A stretch of 64,000 bases of DNA from Pseudomonas oryzihabitans (lineage in GTDB: Bacteria > Pseudomonadota > Gammaproteobacteria > Pseudomonadales > Pseudomonadaceae): NCBI RefSeq assembly GCF_014522265.1, contig NZ_CP017024.1, positions 1,392,001-1,456,000 on the forward strand. The letters run 5' to 3'. The translations under genes and the position numbers were made by a program. Below, in pieces: positions 8,857 to 17,710 of this stretch (position 1 is its first letter; each line of letters begins with the position of its first letter). The notes under the pieces are model-generated. The model saw only the letters and a list, made by a program, of their open reading frames with translations, was not told the origin of the DNA and searched no databases.

Positions 8857-10619
8857 CAGGCCATACCTCCCGATTGCTCAGTGCTGCCATCGGTTTTGGG
8901 CAGGGACTCGGTTTCAGCAGCGGCAACGGGCGTTGCCGCGGGGCGGCCCTGCAGTTGCGCCAGGACCTGATCACGCTGGCCGGACATGACGATCTGGCCA
9001 TCGTTCATCACGATGAGGTTGTCGACGTAGGCCAGGACGCTCACGCGGTGGGTCACGATGAACAGCGTCGCGCCGGTCTGCTTGAGGCGCAGCAGCGCCG
9101 CGCCCAGGGCCTTCTCGCCCGCCTCGTCGAGGTTGGAGTTGGGCTCGTCCAGCACCACCAGCCGCGGATTGCCATAGACGGCGCGGGCCAGGCCGATGCG
9201 CTGACGCTGACCCCCGGAGAGGGCACCGCTATTGGCGCCGATGATGGTGTCGTAGCCCTGGGGCAGGCGCAGGATCATGTCATGCACCCCGGCCAGTTCA
9301 GCGGCCTCGACCACGGCCTTGGCATCCACCTGGCCAAAGCGGGCGATGTTGTCGCTGATGCTGCCGTCGAACAGTTCGATGTCCTGCGGCAGGTAGCCAA
9401 TGTACGGACCGAGTTCCTCGCGCTTCCACTGGGCGATGTCGGCGCCGTCCAGGCGCACCTTGCCGCTCTGCGCCGGCCAGATGCCCAGCAGCGCGCGCGC
9501 CAGGGTCGACTTGCCCGCCGCGCTGGCACCGAGAATGCCGACCGAGGCACCCGCGGTGACGTTGAACGAGATGCCCTTGAGGATCGGCTGAAAGGCGCCA
9601 GGCGGCGTCAGGATCAGTTGCTCGACCGAGATATTGCCCTTGGGCGCCGGCAGCGACATGCGCGGCGGCTCGGCCTGCACGTTGCGCATCATCTCGTTGA
9701 GGCGGGCGTACTGGCCGCGGGCGGAAATGAAGCCTTTCCAGCTGCCGATCATCAGATCGATAGGCGCCAGGGCACGGCCCAGCAGCAGGGAACCGGCGGT
9801 CATCAGACCGGGGGTGATCTGGTGGTCGATGACCAGCCAGGCACCCAGGCCGAGGATCAGCGACTGCAGCACCATGCGCAGGGTCTTGGACAGGTTGCTC
9901 AGGGCGCCGCCGTGCTCGCTGGCACGCGCCTGCAGGCCCAACACGTGGGTATTGCGCTTGCGCCACTGCTTGAACAGGCTGGGCATCATGCCCATCGAGG
10001 CCACCACCTCGGCGTTGCGCAGGTTCTTGCTGGTGAACTGGGTCGCCCGGGCGTTTTCCTGGTTCGCCTCGGCCAGCCGCTTGCCGGTCAGCTTCTCGTT
10101 GGCATAGGCCAGGAGGATCAGCAGGATCGCGCCGAGCACGGTGAGGGCGCCGAACAGCGGATGGAAGAAGTACATCACCGCGATGTAGATCGGCAGCCAG
10201 GGGGCGTCGAAGAAGGCGAACAGCCCTTGCCCGGTCAGGAATTGGCGCAGGCCGGTCAGGTCATTGAGGGGTTGCGCCGAGGCCTGGGCACCGCCGGTAT
10301 AAAGCGCCTGCTTGAAGCTGGCGTCATAGAGACGTTCGTTAAGCAACAGATCGAGGCGCGTGGAGACTCGGACCAGAATGCGCGAGCGGATCCACTCGAG
10401 GGCGCCATAGGTCGCCATCAGCAGCAGCATGATCAGGGTGAGCATGACCAGCGTGGTGATGCTACTGCTGCTCAGGACACGGTCGTAGACCTGCAGCATG
10501 TAGAAGGAAGGGACGAGCAGCAGCAGGTTGATGAAGAGGCTGAAAAAGCCGACCGTTAGAAAGCTGCCCTTGCAGGCAATCAACGCCTGCTCGAGATCTG
10601 TCTTGGGTTTGGATTGCAT
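8856..10619 (-). CDS. aprD: AprD-family type I secretion ABC transporter (ATPase/permease)
   Basis: 587 residues from ATG 10619; a TTG 30 bases upstream is possible but has no better ribosome site. The first ~300 residues form a six-helix exporter domain (FLTVGFFSLFINLLLLVPSF is the first helix). The rest is the nucleotide-binding domain with Walker A GASAAGKST, signature LSGGQRQRIGLARAV, Walker B LVVLDEPNSNLD and the switch His in FIVTHRVSVL. There is no N-terminal C39 or C39-like domain, as expected for RTX-protease exporters of the AprD/PrtD class. First gene of the three-gene operon. A weak CRP-like sequence lies about 40 bases upstream. Confidence 0.9.
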   Translation of the reverse strand: MQSKPKTDLEQALIACKGSFLTVGFFSLFINLLLLVPSFYMLQVYDRVLSSSSITTLVMLTLIMLLLMATYGALEWIRSRILVRVSTRLDLLLNERLYDASFKQALYTGGAQASAQPLNDLTGLRQFLTGQGLFAFFDAPWLPIYIAVMYFFHPLFGALTVLGAILLILLAYANEKLTGKRLAEANQENARATQFTSKNLRNAEVVASMGMMPSLFKQWRKRNTHVLGLQARASEHGGALSNLSKTLRMVLQSLILGLGAWLVIDHQITPGLMTAGSLLLGRALAPIDLMIGSWKGFISARGQYARLNEMMRNVQAEPPRMSLPAPKGNISVEQLILTPPGAFQPILKGISFNVTAGASVGILGASAAGKSTLARALLGIWPAQSGKVRLDGADIAQWKREELGPYIGYLPQDIELFDGSISDNIARFGQVDAKAVVEAAELAGVHDMILRLPQGYDTIIGANSGALSGGQRQRIGLARAVYGNPRLVVLDEPNSNLDEAGEKALGAALLRLKQTGATLFIVTHRVSVLAYVDNLIVMNDGQIVMSGQRDQVLAQLQGRPAATPVAAAETESLPKTDGSTEQSGGMA

Positions 10620-10659
10620 GCAGATACCAGCGGGGACAAGAAGGAACAAAACCGCAGGG

Positions 10660-10675
10660 TGCGGACTCTATCACA
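10660..10675. promoter_or_regulatory. Weak CRP/Vfr-like sequence upstream of the secretion operon
   Basis: TGCGG-ACTCTA-TCACA, 8 of 10 half-site bases match TGTGA-N6-TCACA. It lies 41 bases before the ATG of the ABC transporter. Taken alone this would not be called; it is listed because four better matches lie upstream of the probable cargo genes. Confidence 0.25.
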
Positions 10676-10742
10676 GGTTTTTGAGGGGTGTTCCCCCTAC
10701 CCGCGGAGCCCGCGATCCTACCCGATGACCGGGGCCAGAGCC

Positions 10743-12137
10743 TTAAGCCTGCCTTATATCCGGGGTCTCGACGGCATCGCTGGCCGGCAGATGGCGCTGC
10801 TGCAGGATGCCCTGGCGGGTGCGCTCCACCAGTTGCAGCGAGGCCTCGCGCCAACCGACCCAGGCCCAGTCCTGCAGCGGACGTGCGGACGGGAAGCTGC
10901 CTTCGGCCTCGTAGCGCTCCACCTGAGCGGCCAGGGACGCCGGATCCTGCAGCTGGAAATAGGCCATGAAATCCCCACCCACCTCGCGGAACACGGGGAT
11001 GTCGCTGGCCATGGCCGGCAAGCCGCGCTGCATGGCTTCCACCAGCGGCAGACCAAAACCCTCCACATAGGAGGGGAATACCAGGGCCCGGGCATTGGCA
11101 TAGGCGTATTCCAGGCTGGTGTCGTTGGCGCCGTTGAACATGAACAGCCGGCGCTTGTATTCCGGATGGGTCTTGATGCGTTCGATCAGCGCCTCGGTCT
11201 TCCAGCCCACCTTGCCGATGATGCACAGGCGCACATCGGCGCCCCGGGCCCAGAGCAGGTCGAAGGCGTCGAGCAGATAGGCGTGGTTCTTGCGCGGCTC
11301 GATGGTACTGACCATCAGGTACACCGGGGTCTTGCCGTCGAACAGGCGCTTGACCTCCGGATCGCAGGCGGCACCGCTGCCATTCAGGTCGAGTTCCGAG
11401 CCCAACTGGAAGTAGCCGTGCCACTGGCGCTCAGCCGCGGCGCCGCGACGCAGGCGCAGTTCCGCCGCGACTTCCTGGCTGATGGTCTGGGAAATGGCCA
11501 TGAAGCCGTCCGCGGTGCGGGCGATCCAGTCGAACCACTCATCGAAGACCTTGACCAGGTGGTTGTCGCAGAACTGCGGATGGGTGAGCGGGATCAGGTC
11601 GTACATCACCGAGACGATGCCCACTCCACGCGCCTTGAGCGATTCGGCGAGCTTGAAGAAATCGGCATGCCAGGAGGAATCCAGCAACACCAGCTGGTCA
11701 CCGGGCTCGATGTCCAGAGGGGTGGCACGCTCGGGCTCTTCACCCGCCTGGTAGTCCTGCTCGCGCAGGATGTTCAGCGGCCACTGGATGACCTGGCTGG
11801 TCGCCCGGCACGGCCAGTACCACAGCCGGCGCAGCAGCAGGGAGCGGTCGGCGTACGGCAGCTTCTGCTCGACGCGGTCGTGCCAGCGCCAGAAGCGGTC
11901 CTGCAGGCGGTCCAGGCGGCCGATCCACTGCCGGCGACGGATCCGGCCCTCGTCGACCTCCAGCGGCTCCAGGCTGTTCACCCGGTAGAGCTGATCGTGC
12001 TTCATCATGACCGGAATGCACTCGACCGAGGGCTCCAGGTGCGGCAGCTGCTTGATGACGTTACGCACCACCCGCTGGATACCGGAGTTGTCGGAAGGGT
12101 GTTCGTAGACGTAGGTGCATTCGATCAGTAGACGCAT
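10743..12137 (-). CDS. GT4-family glycosyltransferase
   Basis: 464 residues from ATG 12137 (MRLLIECTYVYEH); an in-frame TTG 12 bases earlier is less likely. The N-terminal GT-B half has NSGIQRVVRNVIKQLP. The C-terminal GT4 half starts at YLMVSTIEPRKNHAYLLDAF and contains the nucleotide-sugar-binding FPSYVEGFGLPLVEAMQRG with its EX7E glutamates. Such retaining enzymes add sugars such as mannose or rhamnose to O-polysaccharides. It is divergent from the next GT4 gene and faces the secretion operon on the same strand across 123 bases. Acceptor and donor are unknown; the nearby gmd/rmd genes make GDP-sugars plausible donors. Confidence 0.82.
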   Translation of the reverse strand: MRLLIECTYVYEHPSDNSGIQRVVRNVIKQLPHLEPSVECIPVMMKHDQLYRVNSLEPLEVDEGRIRRRQWIGRLDRLQDRFWRWHDRVEQKLPYADRSLLLRRLWYWPCRATSQVIQWPLNILREQDYQAGEEPERATPLDIEPGDQLVLLDSSWHADFFKLAESLKARGVGIVSVMYDLIPLTHPQFCDNHLVKVFDEWFDWIARTADGFMAISQTISQEVAAELRLRRGAAAERQWHGYFQLGSELDLNGSGAACDPEVKRLFDGKTPVYLMVSTIEPRKNHAYLLDAFDLLWARGADVRLCIIGKVGWKTEALIERIKTHPEYKRRLFMFNGANDTSLEYAYANARALVFPSYVEGFGLPLVEAMQRGLPAMASDIPVFREVGGDFMAYFQLQDPASLAAQVERYEAEGSFPSARPLQDWAWVGWREASLQLVERTRQGILQQRHLPASDAVETPDIRQA

Positions 12138-12517
12138 GGCAACTCGCAAATCCTCGCTAGACCCGGGCAGGCCTGCCAGAGAAGGGCCGATGGAAGGCCG
12201 AAATGAAGGAGCGCCAACCGGAAAACTGCGGGGGCCGGCGTCTGGATCCGTAGGGACAAAATTGGCGGGCGATTATAAGGCCCAGGGCACACAGCGCCCA
12301 GCCCGGTCGTCTCGGCAACGTCAGGGCCGGTCATAAAACTGCTACCAGACGTGGACTAATCGTGGTCAGCCCGGATAATGCGTGCCTTTGCGCCAGGGCT
12401 GTCCGGGCGGCTAAGAGCGCTGGAAAGGCGTCCGGACCGATTCCTTCGGCAGAGCCTCCCGACGCCCCTCAACCGCCCTCGCGTGAGGGTGCGTTCAACC
12501 AGAGCTGTCGAGCACAC
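12138..12517. other. Divergent intergenic region between two glycosyltransferases
   Basis: 380 bases between a minus-strand and a plus-strand glycosyltransferase start, so it must hold promoters for one or both. An AT-richer patch (GGCGATTATAAGGC, about 12268-12281) could include a -10 element. No recognisable operator or small gene. Confidence 0.4.
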
Positions 12518-13687
12518 ATGAAGGTCTTCGTTTCCATCAATGTTCTCAAGCCGCCAATGACCGGTATTGGGCGCTATACGCTGCATTTGCTGGAGCAGCT
12601 CGTCGATCATCCCGCGGTGGAAGACATCAAGGCCTATGGTGACGACGGCCTCATGGACCGTGCCGCCTTGCGCGCCAAGCTTCAGCGACTGGCCGAAGGT
12701 GAAGCGCCATCGCCCACTCGGCTGCGCTACGGTCGGCTCCGGCGGTGGCTCGGGTATCGTCCCTGGCTACGCCGGCTCTACCGGGCACGATTGAACAAAG
12801 CCTTTCTCCCTTGGGGTGCGCAGCTGGATGGCTACGTCTATTGGGAACCCGGCTATTTCCTGCTGCCTTTCAAGGGCCCCAGCGTTGCCACGCTCTATGA
12901 TCTTTCGCACCTTCGTCATCCAGAACTGCATCCCCCGGCGCGCATCGACGAAATGCGGCGTTTGATCCCGCACACCATCGAGGCTTCCACGCGCCTGATC
13001 ACGATCTCGAAATTCATCCGTAACGATCTGGTCGACACGCTTCAGTTGAAAAAGCCTGTGGACCTGGTCAGCCCCGGAATCGCCGCCGACTTCTTCACCA
13101 TCACCGATGTCCAGCGACGGGAATGCCGGCAGCACCTGGGCCTCCCAGGGCAGTTCATTCTTTCGGTAGCGACCCTTGAGCCGCGCAAGAATCTCGCACG
13201 CCTGCTACGAGCCTTCGAAAGCCTGCCGCCTGCCCTACGCCAGCGTTATCCACTGGTCCTGGCAGGCGCACCCGGCTGGCAGAATTCGGAGCTGGCCGAG
13301 CTGATGGCCAGGTTGCAAGAGGCAGGTGAGTTACTGTTCCTCGGCTATGTCGATCAACGCCATATCCCCGCGCTTTATGCCAACGCGACACTGTTGGCAT
13401 ATCCCTCGCTTTATGAAGGCTATGGCATGCCTATCGCTGAAGCCATGGCCGCTGGCTGCCCGGTCCTGACATCCACTGTGAGTTCGATGCCTGAGGTCGC
13501 CGGAAACGCTGCGGTATTGGTCGACCCCCTGGATGAGTCATCAATAGCAACGGGGCTCAAGCGTCTGCTAGAGGACGCGGACCTGCGCAACCAACTGACC
13601 GAGGCGGGCATCGTTCGTACGCGAGAAATGACTTGGGCCATTCGGGTCGAGGATCTCATCGCCAGCCTTACCGCGGCCGCGCCGTGA
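12518..13687 (+). CDS. GT4-family glycosyltransferase
   Basis: 389 residues from ATG 12518 (MKVFVSINVLKPPMTGIGRY); a longer frame to 12362 exists, but its extra 52 residues look non-coding. GT-B fold: Gly-rich PPMTGIGRYTLHLLEQL near the N-terminus, SVATLEPRKNLARLLRAF starting the C-terminal half, and AYPSLYEGYGMPIAEAMAAG carrying the EX7E motif, followed by SMPEVAGNAAVLVDP. This WbpY/WbdA-like signature is common in mannosyl- and rhamnosyltransferases of ABC-dependent O-antigens. It is followed after 40 bases by a polytopic membrane protein on the same strand. Confidence 0.85.
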   Translation: MKVFVSINVLKPPMTGIGRYTLHLLEQLVDHPAVEDIKAYGDDGLMDRAALRAKLQRLAEGEAPSPTRLRYGRLRRWLGYRPWLRRLYRARLNKAFLPWGAQLDGYVYWEPGYFLLPFKGPSVATLYDLSHLRHPELHPPARIDEMRRLIPHTIEASTRLITISKFIRNDLVDTLQLKKPVDLVSPGIAADFFTITDVQRRECRQHLGLPGQFILSVATLEPRKNLARLLRAFESLPPALRQRYPLVLAGAPGWQNSELAELMARLQEAGELLFLGYVDQRHIPALYANATLLAYPSLYEGYGMPIAEAMAAGCPVLTSTVSSMPEVAGNAAVLVDPLDESSIATGLKRLLEDADLRNQLTEAGIVRTREMTWAIRVEDLIASLTAAAP

Positions 13688-13727
13688 GCCCTGCGCATAA
13701 CCGGCAAGACCTATACGAGAAGAGTTG

Positions 13728-15188
13728 ATGTCTGTTTCCTTGAAGTCCAATACCGCCTGGTACCTGCTGAGTTTCATTGCGCTGTCGGTACTTTATTCCT
13801 GCTTCGCCACTCAGGTGCCGCTCAACTCCGACGCTGCATCGGCGCTGCTCGAAGCCCAGGATATCGCCGCCGGCAATCTGCTGCTGAGCGGCTGGAATCT
13901 GTCCACGGTCTCGTTCTACTTCACCGAAGTCCTGCCGTATGCGGTGCTGATCAAGGTGTTTGGCTGGCACCTGAGCTGGGCCTATGTGGTGCCCGGGATG
14001 CTGCTCGCCGGCGTGGTAGTGGTCGCGGCCCACCTCATCGTTCGCAAGCGCGGTATCGCAGGGCTACCGCCCCTGGTGATCGTGGCCGCACCCGGCTTTT
14101 TCGCCAGCAACCTGCTGTTGGTCCCCTGCATCCACATGGGCGCCTACCTGGCAACCTTGCTGGCCTGGTGGCTGGTAGAGACCTACGAAGAGCGCCAGGG
14201 TCGTTGGCGGCTGGCCCTGCTGACCCTGTTGCTGGGCCTCGTGCTCTTCAGTGACGACATCGTTCGCTATGTTCTGCTGCTGCCACTGCTCGCTGCCGTG
14301 CTGATCAAGGTGCGCCACAATCCGAAACTGTGGTGGGTCATCACCAGCTGCATCGCGGCGGTGCTCCTGGCTAAGCTGCTGGCCCTGATGGTCAAAGCCG
14401 CGGGCGGCTTTACCACGCCCGGCTTGCCACCGCTGAGATTCGCAAGCTATGCCGCCCTGTGGCAAAACCTCGAACTTACCTTGCAGGGCATGCTGGCGTT
14501 CTTCGACGCCGAGTTCTTCGATCAGCGGATATTTTCACACGGCGGCCTGAGCAAGGCCTTCCATGCCGCGATTGCCTTTGGTTTCTTCGGCGCGCTCTAC
14601 TGGATCGCCAGGCAGCGACGGGCACTGGATACGCTAAGCACCGGCTGCCTGCTGGGCGCGGCCATCCTGCTGGGCGCCTATGTGCTCAGCAATCTGCCGG
14701 TGAACCTGATGACCACGCGTTATCTGGTTCCGGTATTCATCCTCGGCGCTATCGTCCTGGGGCGTCATCTCCTGATTGAACGCAGGATGGTTGTCCTGGG
14801 CAGTGGCATTGCCCTCGCCTATGCAGCCACCATTCTGGCCGTGCCGAAGTGGGACTACAGGACACCCAACCGCAGCTTTCCGCTTGCCCAGGTATTGCTC
14901 AAGCACAACCTGCAGGACGGTTACGCGACCTTCTGGAATGCCAGCGTCAACGCCGTCGTTTCAGACGCTGAAATCTCACCGATCATTATCGATGCCGAAG
15001 GGGCAAAGCCCTTCGACTGGCTATCAAAGCCCGAATGGCACCATAACGGCGGCAGCTTTCTGATCTGCGATACCGAGCAGCAGGTTATCCATGCCATTCG
15101 CCAACTTGGCGTGCCGGAACATCAGGAAAAGGTCGATGGCAAATTCCTGCTGATCTGGAAGGGTCCCGTCAGCCTCCAGCGGCCCTGA
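13728..15188 (+). CDS. Polytopic membrane protein of the polysaccharide cluster, unknown function
   Basis: 486 residues from ATG 13728, with GAGAAGAG a few bases upstream. About ten hydrophobic helices span residues 10-390 (for example YVLLLPLLAAVLIKV and LGAAILLGAYVLSNL), followed by a soluble C-terminal ~100 residues. An early luminal loop with NSDAASALLEAQDI has the acidic character of GT-C glycosyltransferases, which transfer sugars from polyprenyl-phosphate donors in the periplasm. I do not recognise a named family. Its last 20 bases overlap the convergent SGNH-like gene. A GtrC-like role, using the donor made by the GtrA/GtrB pair nearby, is a possibility. Confidence 0.65.
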   Translation: MSVSLKSNTAWYLLSFIALSVLYSCFATQVPLNSDAASALLEAQDIAAGNLLLSGWNLSTVSFYFTEVLPYAVLIKVFGWHLSWAYVVPGMLLAGVVVVAAHLIVRKRGIAGLPPLVIVAAPGFFASNLLLVPCIHMGAYLATLLAWWLVETYEERQGRWRLALLTLLLGLVLFSDDIVRYVLLLPLLAAVLIKVRHNPKLWWVITSCIAAVLLAKLLALMVKAAGGFTTPGLPPLRFASYAALWQNLELTLQGMLAFFDAEFFDQRIFSHGGLSKAFHAAIAFGFFGALYWIARQRRALDTLSTGCLLGAAILLGAYVLSNLPVNLMTTRYLVPVFILGAIVLGRHLLIERRMVVLGSGIALAYAATILAVPKWDYRTPNRSFPLAQVLLKHNLQDGYATFWNASVNAVVSDAEISPIIIDAEGAKPFDWLSKPEWHHNGGSFLICDTEQQVIHAIRQLGVPEHQEKVDGKFLLIWKGPVSLQRP

Positions 15189-16161
15189 CGAAACCACAAT
15201 GCGCCGAAGAAGACCGTAACAAGGCGATCAACCGTGCGGTATGTCTTTGGCGCGCCTCGGCCGTCAGGTGATAGTTGGTATCGAAGAAGTCATCCGCCGG
15301 GTACATGAAATCCAGCGGTCGCCCCAGATACGTCAAGCCATGCGCGCGGGCCGCTGCAGGGAGGCCCTCATAAAAGGCCCGCTCGACCGGATCGTCATGA
15401 TAAGCCGGCCGATCGAGCATGGCAGGGGGTACGAACACCGCGCAGCCACCGGCCCTCTCCACCTCCTGGGCAAAGGCCTGCCAGAGCTTCCAGCTGCCAC
15501 TCAGCGCTGTGGCCTGAGCACCGTAATGCTGGACCGCTGAGTGAAGCGCGCCAGCGAACAGCTCAGGACTACGCTCCTCATGCCGACTCAGGGCCTGGTC
15601 GCCCCGCTCATCCAGATGCTGCGCACCATAGAGTCCTGCCACCTGAAAGCCTGCCGGCACGCCGCGATAACCCTGGACCACGCGTTCCAGCGGCGTCATC
15701 GCCAGAAGCTTGGCCAGTCGCCAGGGATTCAGGCCATAGCTGACTGGATGGCTCAGCCAGTATTCCAGGTAGACCTGGTTCACTTCGAAGCGATCGTGAT
15801 AGAGCGGGTACTCCAGCGGCAGCAGTACCCAATCCCCGGGCTTTACCGCCTGACGCGCGTAGATCAGCAGATAGGGACTCAGGATGCCCGCATTGACCCC
15901 CAGGTTCACCACAGGCCGGCCGAAGGCCTGCTCGAGCTGGGGTGAGTCGATGCCGAACATGGCACCCGATCCCGCGACTACCACCAGCTTGGGCGCTTGC
16001 ACACTTGCCGCGCGGGCCAGCTTCTTGGCATAGGCGCCCTCGACCCAGAGGTTGTTGACGAAGGGCCGGCCAAGCTGGCCTGCGACCAGCATGACCCAGG
16101 CGACGCCAAAGCACAGGCAACCGATGAATACTCCCAGGAAAAAGCGTCTGGTACGTCGCAT
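15169..16161 (-). CDS. SGNH/AlgJ-AlgX-like protein, probable acetyltransferase partner
   Basis: 330 residues from ATG 16161; the longer frame upstream only shadows the neighbouring gene. One N-terminal signal-anchor (FFLGVFIGCLCFGVAWVMLV, about 7-26), then a periplasmic domain. VVVAGSGAMFGIDS near residue 64 fits SGNH block I with a Gly-Ser nucleophile region, and DTNYHLTAEARQRH near the C-terminus fits the DxxH catalytic block. In AlgI/AlgJ and PatA/PatB-type systems such proteins move acetyl groups delivered by the membrane O-acyltransferase onto polysaccharide. The MBOAT gene is 8 bases upstream in the same operon, supporting that pairing. Confidence 0.7.
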   Translation of the reverse strand: MRRTRRFFLGVFIGCLCFGVAWVMLVAGQLGRPFVNNLWVEGAYAKKLARAASVQAPKLVVVAGSGAMFGIDSPQLEQAFGRPVVNLGVNAGILSPYLLIYARQAVKPGDWVLLPLEYPLYHDRFEVNQVYLEYWLSHPVSYGLNPWRLAKLLAMTPLERVVQGYRGVPAGFQVAGLYGAQHLDERGDQALSRHEERSPELFAGALHSAVQHYGAQATALSGSWKLWQAFAQEVERAGGCAVFVPPAMLDRPAYHDDPVERAFYEGLPAAARAHGLTYLGRPLDFMYPADDFFDTNYHLTAEARQRHTARLIALLRSSSAHCGFVRAAGG

Positions 16162-16169
16162 GATGATCG

Positions 16170-17558
16170 CTAGAAATTGAAGTAGAGAAAGGCTCGGTCC
16201 GGGCGGGCGAGCATCGCCTTGGCCACCAGCAGCACCAGGATGGCGCCCACCAGACCCCGCCAGATCGGCGACAAACGCAAGGCGATGGTGAACGCACGGG
16301 GCGCCACCACGCATACCCCCAGCAGCAGCGGTGCCGCCAGCCAGAGCGAACGATCGAGATGCAGGGCGGATGCTTCCACCAGCAACACCCCCAGCCCAGG
16401 CAGACTCGGCCAGCTCCACTGCCCCAGAGCGGTGATCAGGGTCAGGGCATGCGCCAGGTCACTGGCCCGGAACGGGATCCAGGCGAGCATCACCATCACC
16501 AGCGTCAAGGCCCAGGCCAGGGGTCCCGGAAGGCGCCAGGGCGAAAGCCAGCGCCAGGCATGATTCAGACAGAGCAACGTGCCGTGGGCGGCGCCCCACA
16601 GGATGAATTGCCAGCCAGCGCCGTGCCAGAGTCCGCCCAGGAGCATGGTGATCAGTAGACTCAGCCACTGACGGCCCCGCCCATGGCGGCTGCCGCCCAG
16701 GGGAATATAGAGGTAATCCCGCAAAAACCGTGACAGCGAAATATGCCAGCGTCGCCAGAACTCGATGATCGAACGGCTGCGATAGGGAGAGCGGAAGTTG
16801 ATGGGCAAGCGAATGCCGAACATCAGCCCCAGACCTACCGCCATGTCGGCATAGCCAGAAAAGTCGAAATACAACTGCAGGCCATAACTCAAGGCGGCCA
16901 ACACAGCCTGGGGCGCAGCCGGCTGGGCCAGGTCGAACAGGCCATCTACGCCGGGCGCCAGGCTGTCGGCGAGCAGCACCTTTTTGGCCAGCCCCAGTAC
17001 GAACAGCGTCGCGCCGAGTTGCCAATGCCAGGGGCGAGTGGCAAACCCGCGCTCGATCTGCGGTAGCAGGCTGCTCGGGCGGCAGATCGGGCCCGCGATC
17101 AGGTGTGGAAAGAAACTCACGCACAGCATGAAGTCGCCCAGCCGCCCCGGCGCCGCCAGCCGGCCGCGGTAGAGATCCACCTGCCAGGCGATCTGCTGGA
17201 AGGTGTAGAAGGAAATGGCCAGTGGCAGCACCCATTGGCCGGGCAGACTCAGCCCGGCCATGCCGGCAAAGAAGCCCAGGTACTTGTAATAGGCCAATAG
17301 CCCCAGATTGAAGACCAGAGCCCCCACCAGCCAGCGCCGGCTGCGGTGTCGCCATACCTGCACGCCCAGTCCGTAGTTGACCAGCATGGAGGCCAGCAGC
17401 AGAAAGAGGTAGCGCCAGTCCCAGAAGGCATAGAACAGCCAGGAGGCTGCCAGGAGAAAGAAGACTGAGCTCTGCCGCCCCAGCCGGCGCACCCCTAGAA
17501 AGCCCAGGAAGGCGAGCGGCAGGAAGACCAGCAGGAAGGCGAAAGAGCTGAAGACCAT
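16170..17558 (-). CDS. Membrane-bound O-acyltransferase (MBOAT), AlgI-like
   Basis: 462 residues from ATG 17558 (MVFSSFAFLLVFLPLAF, the usual AlgI-type opening). About ten membrane helices. The MBOAT core includes SFYTFQQIAWQVDLYRG, FFPHLIAGPICR, YADMAVGLGLMFGIRLP and the catalytic-His region MLLGGLWHGAGWQFILWG. It would transfer acetyl groups across the inner membrane to the SGNH-like protein encoded next. A complete alginate operon is not present, so the target is more likely an O-polysaccharide or other surface glycan of this cluster. Confidence 0.88.
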   Translation of the reverse strand: MVFSSFAFLLVFLPLAFLGFLGVRRLGRQSSVFFLLAASWLFYAFWDWRYLFLLLASMLVNYGLGVQVWRHRSRRWLVGALVFNLGLLAYYKYLGFFAGMAGLSLPGQWVLPLAISFYTFQQIAWQVDLYRGRLAAPGRLGDFMLCVSFFPHLIAGPICRPSSLLPQIERGFATRPWHWQLGATLFVLGLAKKVLLADSLAPGVDGLFDLAQPAAPQAVLAALSYGLQLYFDFSGYADMAVGLGLMFGIRLPINFRSPYRSRSIIEFWRRWHISLSRFLRDYLYIPLGGSRHGRGRQWLSLLITMLLGGLWHGAGWQFILWGAAHGTLLCLNHAWRWLSPWRLPGPLAWALTLVMVMLAWIPFRASDLAHALTLITALGQWSWPSLPGLGVLLVEASALHLDRSLWLAAPLLLGVCVVAPRAFTIALRLSPIWRGLVGAILVLLVAKAMLARPDRAFLYFNF

Positions 17559-17710
17559 GGCGAGAGTGGCGGCAGTTGGACGAGGGCCGGACGGCGCTGG
17601 CGTGAAGCCGGGCACTCTAGCATGAAGCCAAGGCGGCCTGGCGTCAGGGAGCCAGGCCAAACCGCATGTTAGACTTCGCGCCCCTCAGGCTGCCGTGGCG
17701 CAGGATCCGC

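Noticed and set aside
7522-10559. Long plus-strand frames opposite the type I secretion operon
   Set aside because: They mirror clear HlyD and ABC transporter genes and have no domain of their own.
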